Assembly: GCA_937995345.1 (NCBI GenBank)
Contig: CALKKS010000015.1
Coordinates: forward strand, 62,001-126,000
Reading direction: 5' to 3'
DNA: 64,000 bases
Origin: an uncultured Collinsella sp.
Lineage (GTDB): Bacteria > Actinomycetota > Coriobacteriia > Coriobacteriales > Coriobacteriaceae
A program made the translations under genes and the position numbers. Positions within the stretch are counted from its first letter, which is position 1. Each line of letters starts with the position of its first letter. The notes under the pieces are model-generated. The model ran no database searches and had not been told where the DNA came from. It saw nothing but the letters and a program-made list of their open reading frames with translations. Of this stretch, positions 16,120 to 25,754 are shown piece by piece.

Positions 16120-16989
16120 TTACTTGCCGAGCCAGTTTTTGAACCACCACTCCATGGATCGGCTCATCTCGGCCATAAAGGGACTCGTGTGCTTGCGAGT
16201 GTAGATATCCACCACGCGCTCGCCCACCTCGCGGGCATGCGGGCGGAACATCGCATCCATCTCGGTCACCTGCGCATCCATGGTCGCGGCATCCGCACGG
16301 CAGTAACGCTCCTCGTGCACCAGGTTCACCACGGGATGCGCGATCGCCGGACGCTCCTTGCGGGGCGTGCCGATGATGAGCATCGACAGCGGCATGGTAT
16401 AGGGCGGCAGATCGAGCAGCTCGGCGACTTCCTCGGCATTCTCGACGATATCACCGATGTAGCAGCTCCCCAGCCCCAGGGCCTCGGCGGCAACCACGGC
16501 GTTTTGCGCGGCGATCACGGCATCCTGGGCCGCGATCGCAAAGTCGCCCAAACCCGGCGCGCGGCGAGGCGCCTTGCCCGTGCGCTCGGCAAACTCGGGC
16601 TCAAAGCAGCCCACGTGCTCAAACAAATCGATCCACTTGGCATAATCGACCACAAATATAAGTGCCCAGGGCGCCTTGGCGATCATGGGCTGGTGATCGC
16701 ACAGGTCGGCAAGACGGTCCAATGTGGCCTGCTCTCGAATGCTTACGATGGAATACATCATCATGGCGCCTGCCGACGGCGCACGGCTCGCCGCATGCAA
16801 GATCGCCGCCCGCTGCTCGTCGGTCACCGCTACGGGACGGTCACTGTCATCACGCGCAAAGGCACGCGTAGAGGAACGGTGCTCCAAGATGTCCAGCACC
16901 GCATTGCCCGTAGTCTCGACCGGATAGCCGCACGTATCGACCGCCGCTCCATCGCCGCCCATGTCCGCCTTGCAAACCTGCTCGCTCAT
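16120..16989 (-). CDS. Nitroreductase-family flavoprotein
   Basis: 289-residue FMN-dependent nitroreductase-fold oxidoreductase. The family motif RSSTRAFA (about 38-45) binds FMN phosphate, ASRAPSAGAMMMYSI follows, and EALGLGSCYIGDIVENAEEV (about 168-187) is the central flavin and dimer motif. It carries a long N-terminal extension of about 30 residues and a C-terminal extension ending SMEWWFKNWLGK that are not in minimal nitroreductases. Natural electron acceptor unknown. Single gene, bounded by a palindrome downstream and divergent from the LTA-synthase-like gene. Confidence 0.88.
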   Translation of the reverse strand: MSEQVCKADMGGDGAAVDTCGYPVETTGNAVLDILEHRSSTRAFARDDSDRPVAVTDEQRAAILHAASRAPSAGAMMMYSIVSIREQATLDRLADLCDHQPMIAKAPWALIFVVDYAKWIDLFEHVGCFEPEFAERTGKAPRRAPGLGDFAIAAQDAVIAAQNAVVAAEALGLGSCYIGDIVENAEEVAELLDLPPYTMPLSMLIIGTPRKERPAIAHPVVNLVHEERYCRADAATMDAQVTEMDAMFRPHAREVGERVVDIYTRKHTSPFMAEMSRSMEWWFKNWLGK

Positions 16990-17202
16990 CGCCCTACCCT
17001 CGCCATTTCTTTAAGAAGCCTTTACGTTTCCGTGTAATTCCCGTCCATTATCGCGCAGGTCGACACTCCATTGCGCAACACTGCCACGCACGCGCGTTAT
17101 TATGGCTGGTTGTTGTGCGCAGTCACCAAATGCAGCGCATATCTTGGTAACAATCGGGTAAACCCCCGCTTTTGTAGGTTTTAGTTTGTGAGGAGTCTCA
17201 GC

Positions 17203-19503
17203 ATGTTCGCTGCCGCCATCTCGCTCGTCGGTCTTGCGGCGACCGTCTACCTTGTCTTGCGCGAGGCCAAGGCCATTCGTGCTCAGTCGGGCACCGTTGC
17301 CAAAAGCGCTCTTGGGTGGAGCGTCGCCTTCGGCCTGTTCCAGCTCTTTTTGACCATTTGGGGTGCCATTGGCCTCGTCGCCCAAAACGAGCCGCTCGCC
17401 TTTGTGATGCTCATCCTGACCAACGCCATCCTCACCGGATGCGCTTGGGCCAGCATCGCCCGCGACCGCATCGCCCCGCGCGTCTTTGCGTTCGCCGAGC
17501 CCGACGCCCCCGCCCCCACCGGCAAGCTCGCCCGCCTGCGCGGCGCCTTTGTGGGCAAACCGCTCGTCGCCGCCGTCCTGTGCCTGCTGCTCGCCGGCGT
17601 CTTTGCGCTGCTGGGCATGGAGGTCTCGTCCAACCACGACTTTACCTGGGTCTACCCCCTGTGTATCCTGCTCGAGTGGGCCATCATCACCACGCTCATG
17701 GCCGGCTTGTTCTTCCTGTTCCAGCGCCACGGCGCAGCCCCCGCCGTCCTGGCCTTTGCCCTCTTTATCCTGGGCATTGCCGAGTTCTTCGTCATCACGT
17801 TTAAATCCATGCCCATCCAGCCGGGCGACCTTTCGGCCATCTCCACCGCCGCCGCGGTCGCCGGCAACGGCTACACCTTCTCCATCTCGCTGTTCTGCGT
17901 GCTGTCCATGGGCTTTACCGCCATCGCCATGCTGCTGTGCGAGTACGCCGGCCTGGTGGCACCGCACCGCCAGAAGGGCGCCGCCAACGCCAAGCGCATG
18001 CTGCTCACCAACCTGCTCGTGGCGGTGCTATGCCTGGGCGGCGTGACCGCGCATGTCACGCTCATCGACTACTACAACACCCTCGGCATCACCGTCTACA
18101 CCTGGCGTCCGCTCGAGAGCTACTGGCGCGAGGGCTACCTGCCTGCCTTTATTAGTGCGGCACAGTCCATCAAGCCGCCCAAACCCGCCGACTATTCTGT
18201 CGATGACGCCAAGGCCACGCTCAAAAAGTACGCCAAGGCCTACGACAAGTCCGACGCCGCCAAGAGTGACGAGCGCGCCGCCGCCCAGGAGCAGTTCGAC
18301 AGCGAGAAGCCCACGGTCATCGCCATCATGAACGAGACGTTCTCGGACCTGTCGATCTACCAGAACATGCGCGCCGGCTACGAGGGTCCGCAGTACTTTA
18401 AGAACCTGTCCAACTGCCTCAGCCGCGGCAAGCTCTACGTGAGCGCCTACGGCGGCGGTACCGCCAATACCGAGTTTGAGTTTATGACCGGCAACTCCAT
18501 GGCCAACCTGGGCTCGGGCGTGTACCCTTACACCATCTACAACATGGAGACGACCGGGAACCTGGCAGAGCAGTTCAAATCGCTCGGCTATTCCACCACG
18601 GCCATGCACCCCAACCACGCGACCAACTGGAACCGCGAGAACGTCTACAAGGACTTTGGCTTTGACCAGTTCCTGTCCATCAACGATTTCCAGGGCGCCG
18701 ATACCCTGCGCGGCATGGTGACCGACCAGGCTACCTACGACAAGATTCTCGAGCTGCTCGACCAGAACGCCGATCCGCAGTTTATCTTCGACGTGACCAT
18801 GCAGAACCACTCGGGCTACGACACGGGCCTGCTGCCGGTCGACAAGCAGATGCACCTGAACATCGACACGACCGACCTGGACGCCAAGACCGTCGAGGAC
18901 GGCACGCTCTCCGATGTCGACGAGTATGTCTCGTGCATCGAGCAGTCCGATCAGGCGCTGCGCTACTTCCTCAACGCCTTGAGCAAGCTCGACCGCAAGG
19001 TGGTCGTGGTGTTCTGGGGCGACCACCAGCCGTTCTTCCCGTCCAAGTTCAACGATAAATGGTTCACCGGCGAGGACGATGCCACCCACCAGGAACGTCT
19101 GTGGCAGACTGACTACATCATCTGGGCCAACTACGACGTTGCCGGCTGCGACCAGACGAGCGAGGTCGACGACCTGTCCACCAACTACCTGTCCACCCAG
19201 CTCATGCAGCTGATCGGCGCCCCGCTTTCCGACTACCAGAAGGCGCACATGACGCTGCGCGAGTCGCTGCCCGCCATCAACTCCGTGGGCTACGAGGATG
19301 CCAGCCTGCGCTGGGCGCTCTCCTCCAACGTCACCGGCGACGACGCCGTTGCCGCGGCGGCCACCAAGGCGCGCGAGGATTACGCCAAGATGCAGTACTA
19401 CGAGATGTTCCGCGACGGCAAGAATGTCTACACCGAGCACTTCCAGACCGAGGCCAACGAGACCGACCCCAACCTGGCGCCGGGTACGACCAAGATCAAG
19501 TAG
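17203..19503 (+). CDS. LTA synthase-family membrane sulfatase/phosphoglycerol transferase
   Basis: 766 residues: five to six N-terminal membrane helices (to about residue 290) and an extracellular alkaline-phosphatase/sulfatase domain. The predicted catalytic Thr379 lies in IAIMNETFSDLSIY; later metal and substrate motifs include GGGTANTEFEFMTG and VVVFWGDHQPF. The family transfers glycerol phosphate or related groups to cell-surface polymers. I chose ATG 17203, which has AGGAG seven bases upstream, over GTG 17188. The C-terminal 100 residues are polar and low in motifs. Likely makes a lipoteichoic-acid-like polymer or modifies envelope glycans; substrate not determinable. Confidence 0.9.
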   Translation: MFAAAISLVGLAATVYLVLREAKAIRAQSGTVAKSALGWSVAFGLFQLFLTIWGAIGLVAQNEPLAFVMLILTNAILTGCAWASIARDRIAPRVFAFAEPDAPAPTGKLARLRGAFVGKPLVAAVLCLLLAGVFALLGMEVSSNHDFTWVYPLCILLEWAIITTLMAGLFFLFQRHGAAPAVLAFALFILGIAEFFVITFKSMPIQPGDLSAISTAAAVAGNGYTFSISLFCVLSMGFTAIAMLLCEYAGLVAPHRQKGAANAKRMLLTNLLVAVLCLGGVTAHVTLIDYYNTLGITVYTWRPLESYWREGYLPAFISAAQSIKPPKPADYSVDDAKATLKKYAKAYDKSDAAKSDERAAAQEQFDSEKPTVIAIMNETFSDLSIYQNMRAGYEGPQYFKNLSNCLSRGKLYVSAYGGGTANTEFEFMTGNSMANLGSGVYPYTIYNMETTGNLAEQFKSLGYSTTAMHPNHATNWNRENVYKDFGFDQFLSINDFQGADTLRGMVTDQATYDKILELLDQNADPQFIFDVTMQNHSGYDTGLLPVDKQMHLNIDTTDLDAKTVEDGTLSDVDEYVSCIEQSDQALRYFLNALSKLDRKVVVVFWGDHQPFFPSKFNDKWFTGEDDATHQERLWQTDYIIWANYDVAGCDQTSEVDDLSTNYLSTQLMQLIGAPLSDYQKAHMTLRESLPAINSVGYEDASLRWALSSNVTGDDAVAAAATKAREDYAKMQYYEMFRDGKNVYTEHFQTEANETDPNLAPGTTKIK

Positions 19504-19540
19504 CGACCAGCTGCGAGTTCATAACTGAAACGTCTGTCCG

Positions 19541-19650
19541 GGCGGAGGCATATAAGGTTCCCTGCTCGGACAGTCCTGCGCAAGACGGAGGCCACATTAA
19601 GTGGCCTCCTTTGCGTGCGGAACTCGCGATGAACCTTATATGCCTCCGCC
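19541..19650. repeat. Nested inverted repeat with 20-base perfect arms and internal terminator
   Basis: GGCGGAGGCATATAAGGTTC at 19541-19560 is exactly complementary to 19631-19650. Inside sit CTGTCCG/CGGACAG and a strong hairpin GGAGGCCAC-ATTAA-GTGGCCTCC (19587-19609) followed by TTTGCG. The inner hairpin terminates the LTA-synthase-like gene; the outer arms exceed what termination needs. Confidence 0.85.
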
Positions 19651-19678
19651 GGGCGGGCGAAGCATTTAGAAGATGGAC

Positions 19679-20341
19679 CTAGCACTCCTTCTTCATGGCG
19701 TTGTAGCCAATCAGCACGGTCCAGACGTACGCGCAGGTCTTCGGAATCATAAGCATGCCGATAGCCGGGACAACCTCGGCCCACAGGACCACGGGAATGT
19801 AGAAGCCAAAGCTCAGCACAATGGTGAGCCACATCCAGCGGAAGGCCTCGTCGTTATCTTCCTTCGCACTGCGGTAGAACAGCACGATGACCATCACGCC
19901 CATGATGGCAAACGGGATGTTGCGCAAAATGCCCCACGCAAGCGGAGTCTGGTTGGTGAGCCACTGGTTTTGCGGCAGCATGCAAAGCGCGACGCGCATG
20001 GCGGCTAGCGCAAAGATCGCCGCGGTCGTTCCGATGTGATTCTTAACCTGATAGCGTTCGCGCCACACGTAGTAGAGCAGTACGTAAAAGACGGTCATGG
20101 TAATCGAGGTAATCCACTTGCCCAGGCCCAGCTGCACGGCATAAGCGTCAAAGCCCGTCGTGCAAAGCGCCAGTGCGCGAGGGACCAGGTGGAACGAATC
20201 GCCGGCGCCCAAAACGACCGCCATCCAGCCAAACAGCTGGAACTGGCGATTGCCTTTGCTGCCGCGAATCATACGGATACCGATGGTGATGACCGTCGCC
20301 AAATACACGATGTCAAAAAGCGTTTCGAAGATAGCGCGCAT
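19679..20341 (-). CDS. Seven-helix integral membrane protein, unknown function
   Basis: 220 residues, nearly all hydrophobic, with about seven membrane segments and no recognised catalytic motif. Clusters such as GDSFHLVPR (about 47-55) between helices 2 and 3 and YYVWRERYQ (about 90-98) are candidate functional positions. ATG 20341 has AAGGAG upstream. Its promoter region contains the palindrome TGAACGCTGTTCA, almost the same as one before the neighbouring TetR gene, so it is probably that repressor's target. I do not recognise the family beyond a conserved gut-bacterial membrane protein; a transport or stress role would be guesswork. Confidence 0.8.
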   Translation of the reverse strand: MRAIFETLFDIVYLATVITIGIRMIRGSKGNRQFQLFGWMAVVLGAGDSFHLVPRALALCTTGFDAYAVQLGLGKWITSITMTVFYVLLYYVWRERYQVKNHIGTTAAIFALAAMRVALCMLPQNQWLTNQTPLAWGILRNIPFAIMGVMVIVLFYRSAKEDNDEAFRWMWLTIVLSFGFYIPVVLWAEVVPAIGMLMIPKTCAYVWTVLIGYNAMKKEC

Positions 20342-20414
20342 ATATATGTCTCCTTAAAAGAATGGTTGCAAAGTACGGTTTGGTTTCCCGGTGCCGGACA
20401 TCACCTCCATAACA

Positions 20415-20427
20415 TGAACGCTGTTCA
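20415..20427. promoter_or_regulatory. Putative TetR operator before the membrane protein
   Basis: TGAACGCTGTTCA, one base from a perfect 6-1-6 palindrome and matching the site at 21042-21054 in 12 of 13 positions. Confidence 0.65.
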
Positions 20428-20440
20428 CTTTCTTACCGTA

Positions 20441-20462
20441 AAAATCCCCGCCTTGCGCGGGG
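20441..20462 (-). terminator. Terminator of TetR gene
   Basis: Minus-strand stem CCCCGC-GCAAG-GCGGGG followed by ATTTTT, immediately after the TetR stop codon. Confidence 0.8.
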
Positions 20463-20467
20463 ACCTT

Positions 20468-21025
20468 TTAATAGAGGGTTCGACGTGTAATCTCGAGCAC
20501 GGCACTCGGATCAAAATCTTGCCGGATCACGGCAGAGAGCATGAGCGAGAACAGGACCTCGGCAAATTGCTCGACAGAAAACTGATCGGTAAAGGCATCC
20601 GGGCGCACCCGATGGTCGCGCCTGAGCACCATGCAAAGCTGATCGAGGATATGCTGCCAGGCATGATGCATGCGGCGCTTGCCATCCGCAGTGTCTTGCT
20701 GCATAAAACTCAGCGAGTGATGCGTAAAGAAGCCCGGATACGTTTGGCAGCCGTACTCCATCTGGCGATACATCCAGCGGATGCAGGAGAGCGTGTCTTC
20801 CAAGACGGCCTCGTCATCGGGGTGATGGAAAATGTCGCCCCACACGCTTGCCACGGTCGCGCCCACGAGCGCTGTCTTAGAATCAAAGTAGTTGTAGATG
20901 CATCCGACCGACACGCCGCATGCCGCGGCAACCGAGCGAATGTTGACGCCGGTCCAACCGTTTTCCTGGATGAGCTTACGGCTCGTCTTCAGGATTTCCT
21001 CCTTAGACGTCGCTGTGTTATTCAT
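20468..21025 (-). CDS. TetR/AcrR-family repressor
   Basis: 185-residue repressor. The N-terminal DNA-binding domain is clear: KEEILKTSRKLIQENGWTGVNIRSVA then CGVSVGCIYNYFDSKTAL (recognition helix and YxYF pattern of TetR). The C-terminal ligand domain is divergent. ATG 21025 was chosen since GGAGGTGA lies just upstream; the frame extends further but through the operator. The operator TGAACACTGTTCA (21042-21054) lies immediately before the ribosome binding site, so it almost certainly represses itself, and the sister site at 20415 points to the membrane protein as regulon member. Confidence 0.88.
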   Translation of the reverse strand: MNNTATSKEEILKTSRKLIQENGWTGVNIRSVAAACGVSVGCIYNYFDSKTALVGATVASVWGDIFHHPDDEAVLEDTLSCIRWMYRQMEYGCQTYPGFFTHHSLSFMQQDTADGKRRMHHAWQHILDQLCMVLRRDHRVRPDAFTDQFSVEQFAEVLFSLMLSAVIRQDFDPSAVLEITRRTLY

Positions 21026-21041
21026 GCCCTCACCTCCAATG

Positions 21042-21054
21042 TGAACACTGTTCA
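21042..21054. promoter_or_regulatory. Putative TetR autoregulatory operator
   Basis: Perfect palindrome TGAACA-C-TGTTCA 17 bases upstream of the repressor start codon. Confidence 0.7.
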
Positions 21055-21082
21055 TTTTGACACGGCGCGTTCACCTGTCAAG

Positions 21083-21110
21083 AAAAAAGCCTCGAGAATT
21101 TCGAGGCTTT
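21083..21110 (-). terminator. Terminator of flavodoxin gene
   Basis: Minus-strand hairpin GCCTCGA-AATTC-TCGAGGC followed by six T. Confidence 0.85.
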
Positions 21111-21151
21111 CACACTTGTATTATGGAGCGCTCGACACCACGAGCGGCAAG

Positions 21152-21703
21152 CTACTCGCCCAGCACGGCCTTCTTGGCCGCCGCCGCCATGTTATCCAGA
21201 TCTTCCTTGGTGGGATGGTCCTTCGCGGCAACCCAGTTGTCGAGCAGCATCTTAAATCGCGCGTTGTCGGGATCTTGCTCGAGCATAGCCTCGTAGCGCT
21301 GCTTGACCGCAGGGCCCATCTTGCCCTGACACATCGCCCAGCCCGCAAGCTCGGCATCCTCGGCCAGATTGGAAGTTACGCGGTCGATAATCTGCTGGTA
21401 ATAGCTCTGGTCGGCCCCAAAGCCGCAGGTGCCAAACAGGAACACACGCTTGCCGTGCAAGGCGGAGAGCAACGCCGCGACCGAAGGCGTGCATGCGCCC
21501 TTGTCGCACCAAAAACCGACGAGCACCGTATCGGCCGCACAGGCGCCCTGTGCCTCGAGCGCAACCTGATCTGCGTCCGCATCGTCGCTCAACGCCGCGG
21601 CATGGACAAACTCAACATCCGCAGCCTGCAGAGCGCGCTTAATCGCGCCCGAAACCATCCTGGTATTACCGCTCTTGCTGTTGACCACCAAAGAGCACGT
21701 CAT
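21152..21703 (-). CDS. Flavodoxin-family protein
   Basis: 183 residues. The FMN phosphate loop SKSGNTRMV follows the first strand, and VLVGFWCDKGACTP plus FLFGTCGFGADQSYYQQ match the second and third flavin loops of flavodoxin-like NAD(P)H or electron-transfer proteins. The C-terminal third (KMGPAVKQRYEAMLEQDPDNARF onward, in parts) is a helical extension seen in a subset of gut anaerobe flavodoxins. ATG 21703 preferred over GTG 21709 for spacing to GAGG. Monocistronic with its own terminator. Redox partner unknown. Confidence 0.82.
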   Translation of the reverse strand: MTCSLVVNSKSGNTRMVSGAIKRALQAADVEFVHAAALSDDADADQVALEAQGACAADTVLVGFWCDKGACTPSVAALLSALHGKRVFLFGTCGFGADQSYYQQIIDRVTSNLAEDAELAGWAMCQGKMGPAVKQRYEAMLEQDPDNARFKMLLDNWVAAKDHPTKEDLDNMAAAAKKAVLGE

Positions 21704-21824
21704 AGTCACGTTGCCTCGTTTCCCCCAAAATTAAAGCCACTAATGCAATTTATTAAAAGCATATCTTAGTACTATCGACGCAGATGTAAACCATCTGCCG
21801 CTAATCGGCAGCCCCTACTGGGCC

Positions 21825-23684
21825 CTACTGGGCAAACTGGCTACGATAAAGCTCAGCATAGAAGCCGTCTGCCGCCAGCAGCTCGTCGTGTGTGCCCCGC
21901 TCGATAATCTGGCCGTCGCGCATGACCAGAATGCAGTCGGCGTTGCGAATCGTCGACAGGCGGTGCGCCACGACAAAGCTCGTACGACCGGCCATGAGCT
22001 CGTCGAACGCCGCCTGCACCTGCAGCTCGGTGCGGGTATCGATGCTCGAAGTCGCCTCGTCCAGCAGCAGAATCGCCGGGTCGGTGAGCATGACGCGCGC
22101 GATGCACAGCAGCTGCTTTTGGCCCTGGCTAAACGTGCCGCCGTCCTCGCCGATCACCGTGTCGTAGCCCTGGGGCAGCTGCACGATAAACTTATGCGCA
22201 TGCGCGCGCTTGGCGGCCTCGATAATCTGCTCGCGCGTGGCGTCGGGGCAACCGTAGGCAATGTTCTGGGCCACCGTGCCCTCGAACAGCCAGGTGTCCT
22301 GCAGCACCATGCCAAAGGCGCGGCGCAGGCTCTCACGCGTGTAGTCGCGCGAGGAGTGCCCGTCGACCACGATGCGCCCGGCATCGATATCGTAAAAGCG
22401 CAGCAGCAGATTGATGAGCGTCGTCTTGCCGCAGCCCGTGGGACCGACCAGGGCAAACCGCATGCCGGGTTTGGCATCGATGCAGATGTCCTGCAGCAGC
22501 TTACGGTCGGGCACATAGCTAAAGTCCACATGCTCAAACGAAACCTCGCCCTTCGGGGCAGTGAGCTCAATGGCATCCACAGCGTCGGGCTCCTGCTCGC
22601 GCGCATCGAGCAACGCGAACATGCGGCGCGCCGAGGCGTACGCGGTCTGGATTTGCGTGATGACGTTCGTGACCTCGTTGAACGGCTTAGTGTACTGGTT
22701 AGCGTAGGACAGGAAGATCTGCACGCCACCCACCGTAAGCGCCGCAGGCACGCCCGTAATCACGCCAACGCAACCGATCACGGCCACCACGGCGTAGATG
22801 ATGTTGTTGATAAAGCGTGTGCCGGGGTTAGAGAGCGAACCCATAAACTGCGCGCGCTCACCCGCCGTGTAGAGCTCGGCGTTGAGGGCATCAAAGCACT
22901 GCTGCGCATTTGGGCCATAGGCAAACGCGTCCACGAGTTTTTGCTCGCCCACATACTCCTCAATATGGCCGCCGAGCTGGCCCTGAATGCGCTGCTGGGC
23001 CGTAAAGCTCTTGTTGGAGAGCTTGGCGATGGCGCCGGCCGCAAAGATGGAAAGCGGCGTGACGAGCACCACCACAAGCGTCATGGTCAGGTTGATGGAG
23101 AGCATAAACGCAAGCGTGCCCACGATGGTGATAACGCCGGTAAAGAGCTGCGTGAAGCCCTGCAGCAGACCGTCGCCCACCTGATCGACGTCGTTGACCA
23201 CGCGGCTCATAAGGTCGCCGTGGGCATGGCTGTCGATAAAGCTGAGCGGCATGCGGCTGAGCTTGTCGCTCGCCTCCACGCGCATATCGCGCACCGTTTC
23301 GTAGGACAGGCGGTTGACGCAGTAGCCCTGCAGCCACTGGAATGCCGCAGCATCCACCACGACGAGCGCGAGCTTGGTGACGAGCGGCAGCAGCGCGTCA
23401 AAGTCCACCCGCCCGGCGGCAACGATGAGGTCGATGCCCTCGCCGATAAGGATGGGCGTATAGAGTTGCAAGATCACCGAGATGGCGGCGCTCACAAACG
23501 ACGCCACAAACGAAATGCGATGCGGACGCACGTAGCCCATCAGGCGACGGGTCACCGCGCCCACGGGATAGCGCTCGGGGTCGCCGGGCTGGCGCGGGCC
23601 ATCGCCCAGATCGTTAAGGTTATCGTTGCCGGACACATTGGCCGTCATTGTGGCGACCGAGCCGGAAGAAGTATACGGGTTCAT
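21825..23684 (-). CDS. Heterodimeric ABC exporter subunit, catalytically competent
   Basis: 619-residue half transporter (six membrane helices to about 340, ATPase about 380-619). Walker A is GPTGCGKTT (414-422), signature FSQGQKQLL (518-526, SQGQ instead of SGGQ), Walker B ILLLDE with catalytic Glu543, and switch His574 in VVAHRLST. An N-terminal polar extension of about 40 residues precedes the first helix. It begins directly after the stop codon of the partner (TAAATG), so the pair is co-translated. With the degenerate partner it forms an asymmetric exporter of the TM287/288 or BmrCD type. Substrate unknown; drug or lipid export is usual for the family. Confidence 0.92.
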   Translation of the reverse strand: MNPYTSSGSVATMTANVSGNDNLNDLGDGPRQPGDPERYPVGAVTRRLMGYVRPHRISFVASFVSAAISVILQLYTPILIGEGIDLIVAAGRVDFDALLPLVTKLALVVVDAAAFQWLQGYCVNRLSYETVRDMRVEASDKLSRMPLSFIDSHAHGDLMSRVVNDVDQVGDGLLQGFTQLFTGVITIVGTLAFMLSINLTMTLVVVLVTPLSIFAAGAIAKLSNKSFTAQQRIQGQLGGHIEEYVGEQKLVDAFAYGPNAQQCFDALNAELYTAGERAQFMGSLSNPGTRFINNIIYAVVAVIGCVGVITGVPAALTVGGVQIFLSYANQYTKPFNEVTNVITQIQTAYASARRMFALLDAREQEPDAVDAIELTAPKGEVSFEHVDFSYVPDRKLLQDICIDAKPGMRFALVGPTGCGKTTLINLLLRFYDIDAGRIVVDGHSSRDYTRESLRRAFGMVLQDTWLFEGTVAQNIAYGCPDATREQIIEAAKRAHAHKFIVQLPQGYDTVIGEDGGTFSQGQKQLLCIARVMLTDPAILLLDEATSSIDTRTELQVQAAFDELMAGRTSFVVAHRLSTIRNADCILVMRDGQIIERGTHDELLAADGFYAELYRSQFAQ

Positions 23685-25535
23685 TTAGCAGCCCTCCTTT
23701 GCGCAGACGGACGTGGGAGCGGAGCCCGAAGCGGACGTCGCGCTCCCCTGCTGGCCCTCGAGCTCCTCGCGGCGAAGCTGCGACTGGCAGATCTCGCGGT
23801 AGAGCTGGCAGTTTGCGTACAGCTCGTCGTGCGCACCCAGGCCCGCGACCGAGCCGTGGTCGAGCACGCAGATCATGTCGGCATCGCGCACAGTCGAGAC
23901 GCGCTGGCTCACGATGACCGTGGTCAGCGGCAGCCCGCCCTCGGCGGCACCGCGCGCGCTGCGCTCGCGAATGGCGTGGCGAAGTGCTGCGTCGGTCTTA
24001 AAATCGAGTGCCGAGGCGGAGTCGTCCATAATCAGGATCTGCGGCGAACCGACCAGGGCGCGCGCGATGGTCAGGCGCTGACGCTGACCGCCGCTGAAAT
24101 TCTTGCCGCCCGCCTCGACCGGGGCATCCAAGCCCTGCGGCTTGTTGCGCACGAACTCGCTGGCCTGCGCCATATCGAGCGCCGCCCAAAGCTCCTCGTC
24201 GGTCGCCGACTCGTCACGCCAGGTTAGGTTGCTGCGGATCGTGCCGCTCACGAGCGACGCGCGCTGCGGAACAGTCGCGACCACATGGCGCAGCTGATCG
24301 AGCGGCCAGGCGCGCACGTCGGCACCCATTACGCCCACGCTGCCGACACCCGCATCGTACAAGCGCGGGATGAGCGAAACGAGCGTCGACTTACCGCTGC
24401 CCGTACCGCCGATGATGCCGAGCGTTTTGCCCAGCGGCAGCTCCAGGGTCACGTCATTGACGGCATTGGCGGCGCCCGCGCCAAAGGAGAAGCTCGCATG
24501 GCTCAAGCTCAGCGCGGGAACCGGAACAGCGTTGCCCATCGCGCTCGGCTCGGGCAGCGCAACCGGCTGATTGCCCTCGTCGGTAATGCTCGGCTCGCAA
24601 TTGAGCACCTCGTTGATGCGCGACGCACTGGCGCTCGCCTTGGTAAAGACCACGACCAGGTTGGCGACATACACGATGGAGGTGAGGGTCTGCGTCATGT
24701 AGTTGACGAACGCCATGACCTGGCCTTGCGTAAGCTCGCCCACGTTGACCTGGATGCCGCCCACCCACAGGATGGCGCACACGCCCAGGTTCATCACAAG
24801 AAACGTAACAGGGTTGAGAATCGACGAGAGCTTGCCCACCGCGATGGCAGTATTGGCCTGGTCATCGGCGGCCTGGGCAAAACGCTCACGCTCGTGGTCT
24901 TCGCGCACAAATGCACGGACCACGCGAGCGCCCGAAAGCCCCTCGCGACAGATAAGCGCGATGCGGTCGAGCTTTGCCTGCAGCTGTTTGTAGTACGGGA
25001 TGCAGCGCGCCATGACAAACCAAAACACCAGGCCGATGGCGGGCGTGCAGATTAAAAAGATGATGCCAAGCTTAAGGTCGATGGCGAGGGCCGCGACCAT
25101 GGAGCCCACCGCCAGGAAGGGCCAGCGGATAAGCATGCGCACGCCCAACGCCACGGCCAGCTGCACCTGGTTGACGTCGTTGGTGATGCGCGTGATGAGC
25201 GACGGCGTGCCAAAGCGATCGAGCTCGGCATAGCTCAGCTTATTGATGTGCCCATAGAGCGCGCCGCGAATATCGGTGCCCATGCCCTGCGAGGTGAGCG
25301 CCGCCATCTTTTGGCAGACGAGCGTAAACGAGATGCCGATCACGGCCATGGCGGCGAGCACCATGCCGTAGTGGACGACGGCACCCACGTCGTGTGCGCC
25401 GATGCCTTTATCGATCATTTGAGCTATGACCAGTGGCGTAAGCAAGTCGAAGATCACTTCGATCAACTTGCACGCAGGACCAATCACCATACACCGGCGA
25501 TACTTGCCGCCAAAACGCCTGAGCAACTCAATCAT
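23685..25535 (-). CDS. Heterodimeric ABC exporter subunit with degenerate ATP site
   Basis: 616-residue half transporter. Walker A GGTGSGKST (376-384) and signature FSGGQRQRL (480-488) are intact, but the catalytic Glu after Walker B is Asp505 (LIMDDSASALD) and the switch His is Gln544 (VSQRVST), the pattern of the non-hydrolysing side of heterodimeric exporters. The tail after about 590 is Ser/Ala/Gly-rich and ends VCAKEGC. ATG 25535 has GGGAG nine bases upstream; the frame continues upstream without a ribosome binding site. First gene of the two-gene operon. Confidence 0.92.
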   Translation of the reverse strand: MIELLRRFGGKYRRCMVIGPACKLIEVIFDLLTPLVIAQMIDKGIGAHDVGAVVHYGMVLAAMAVIGISFTLVCQKMAALTSQGMGTDIRGALYGHINKLSYAELDRFGTPSLITRITNDVNQVQLAVALGVRMLIRWPFLAVGSMVAALAIDLKLGIIFLICTPAIGLVFWFVMARCIPYYKQLQAKLDRIALICREGLSGARVVRAFVREDHERERFAQAADDQANTAIAVGKLSSILNPVTFLVMNLGVCAILWVGGIQVNVGELTQGQVMAFVNYMTQTLTSIVYVANLVVVFTKASASASRINEVLNCEPSITDEGNQPVALPEPSAMGNAVPVPALSLSHASFSFGAGAANAVNDVTLELPLGKTLGIIGGTGSGKSTLVSLIPRLYDAGVGSVGVMGADVRAWPLDQLRHVVATVPQRASLVSGTIRSNLTWRDESATDEELWAALDMAQASEFVRNKPQGLDAPVEAGGKNFSGGQRQRLTIARALVGSPQILIMDDSASALDFKTDAALRHAIRERSARGAAEGGLPLTTVIVSQRVSTVRDADMICVLDHGSVAGLGAHDELYANCQLYREICQSQLRREELEGQQGSATSASGSAPTSVCAKEGC

Positions 25536-25754
25536 AAAAAGGCGCTCCCTATCATCATCTCTATTCAATCTGATTCATGATAGTACGGAGAACCCTGGAG
25601 ATGCGTTAGCAACTCGTTACAGATGTAAGGGCAACGGCCACTAGCGCCCAAGGCACGTAGCAGCCGATGTTTTGGCAACGCCAGCGAGTTCCACTAAGCG
25701 CGGGATTGAATTGTTCAGATAAACGCGCCTTTACGGGTGATTTTTGGACGACGG

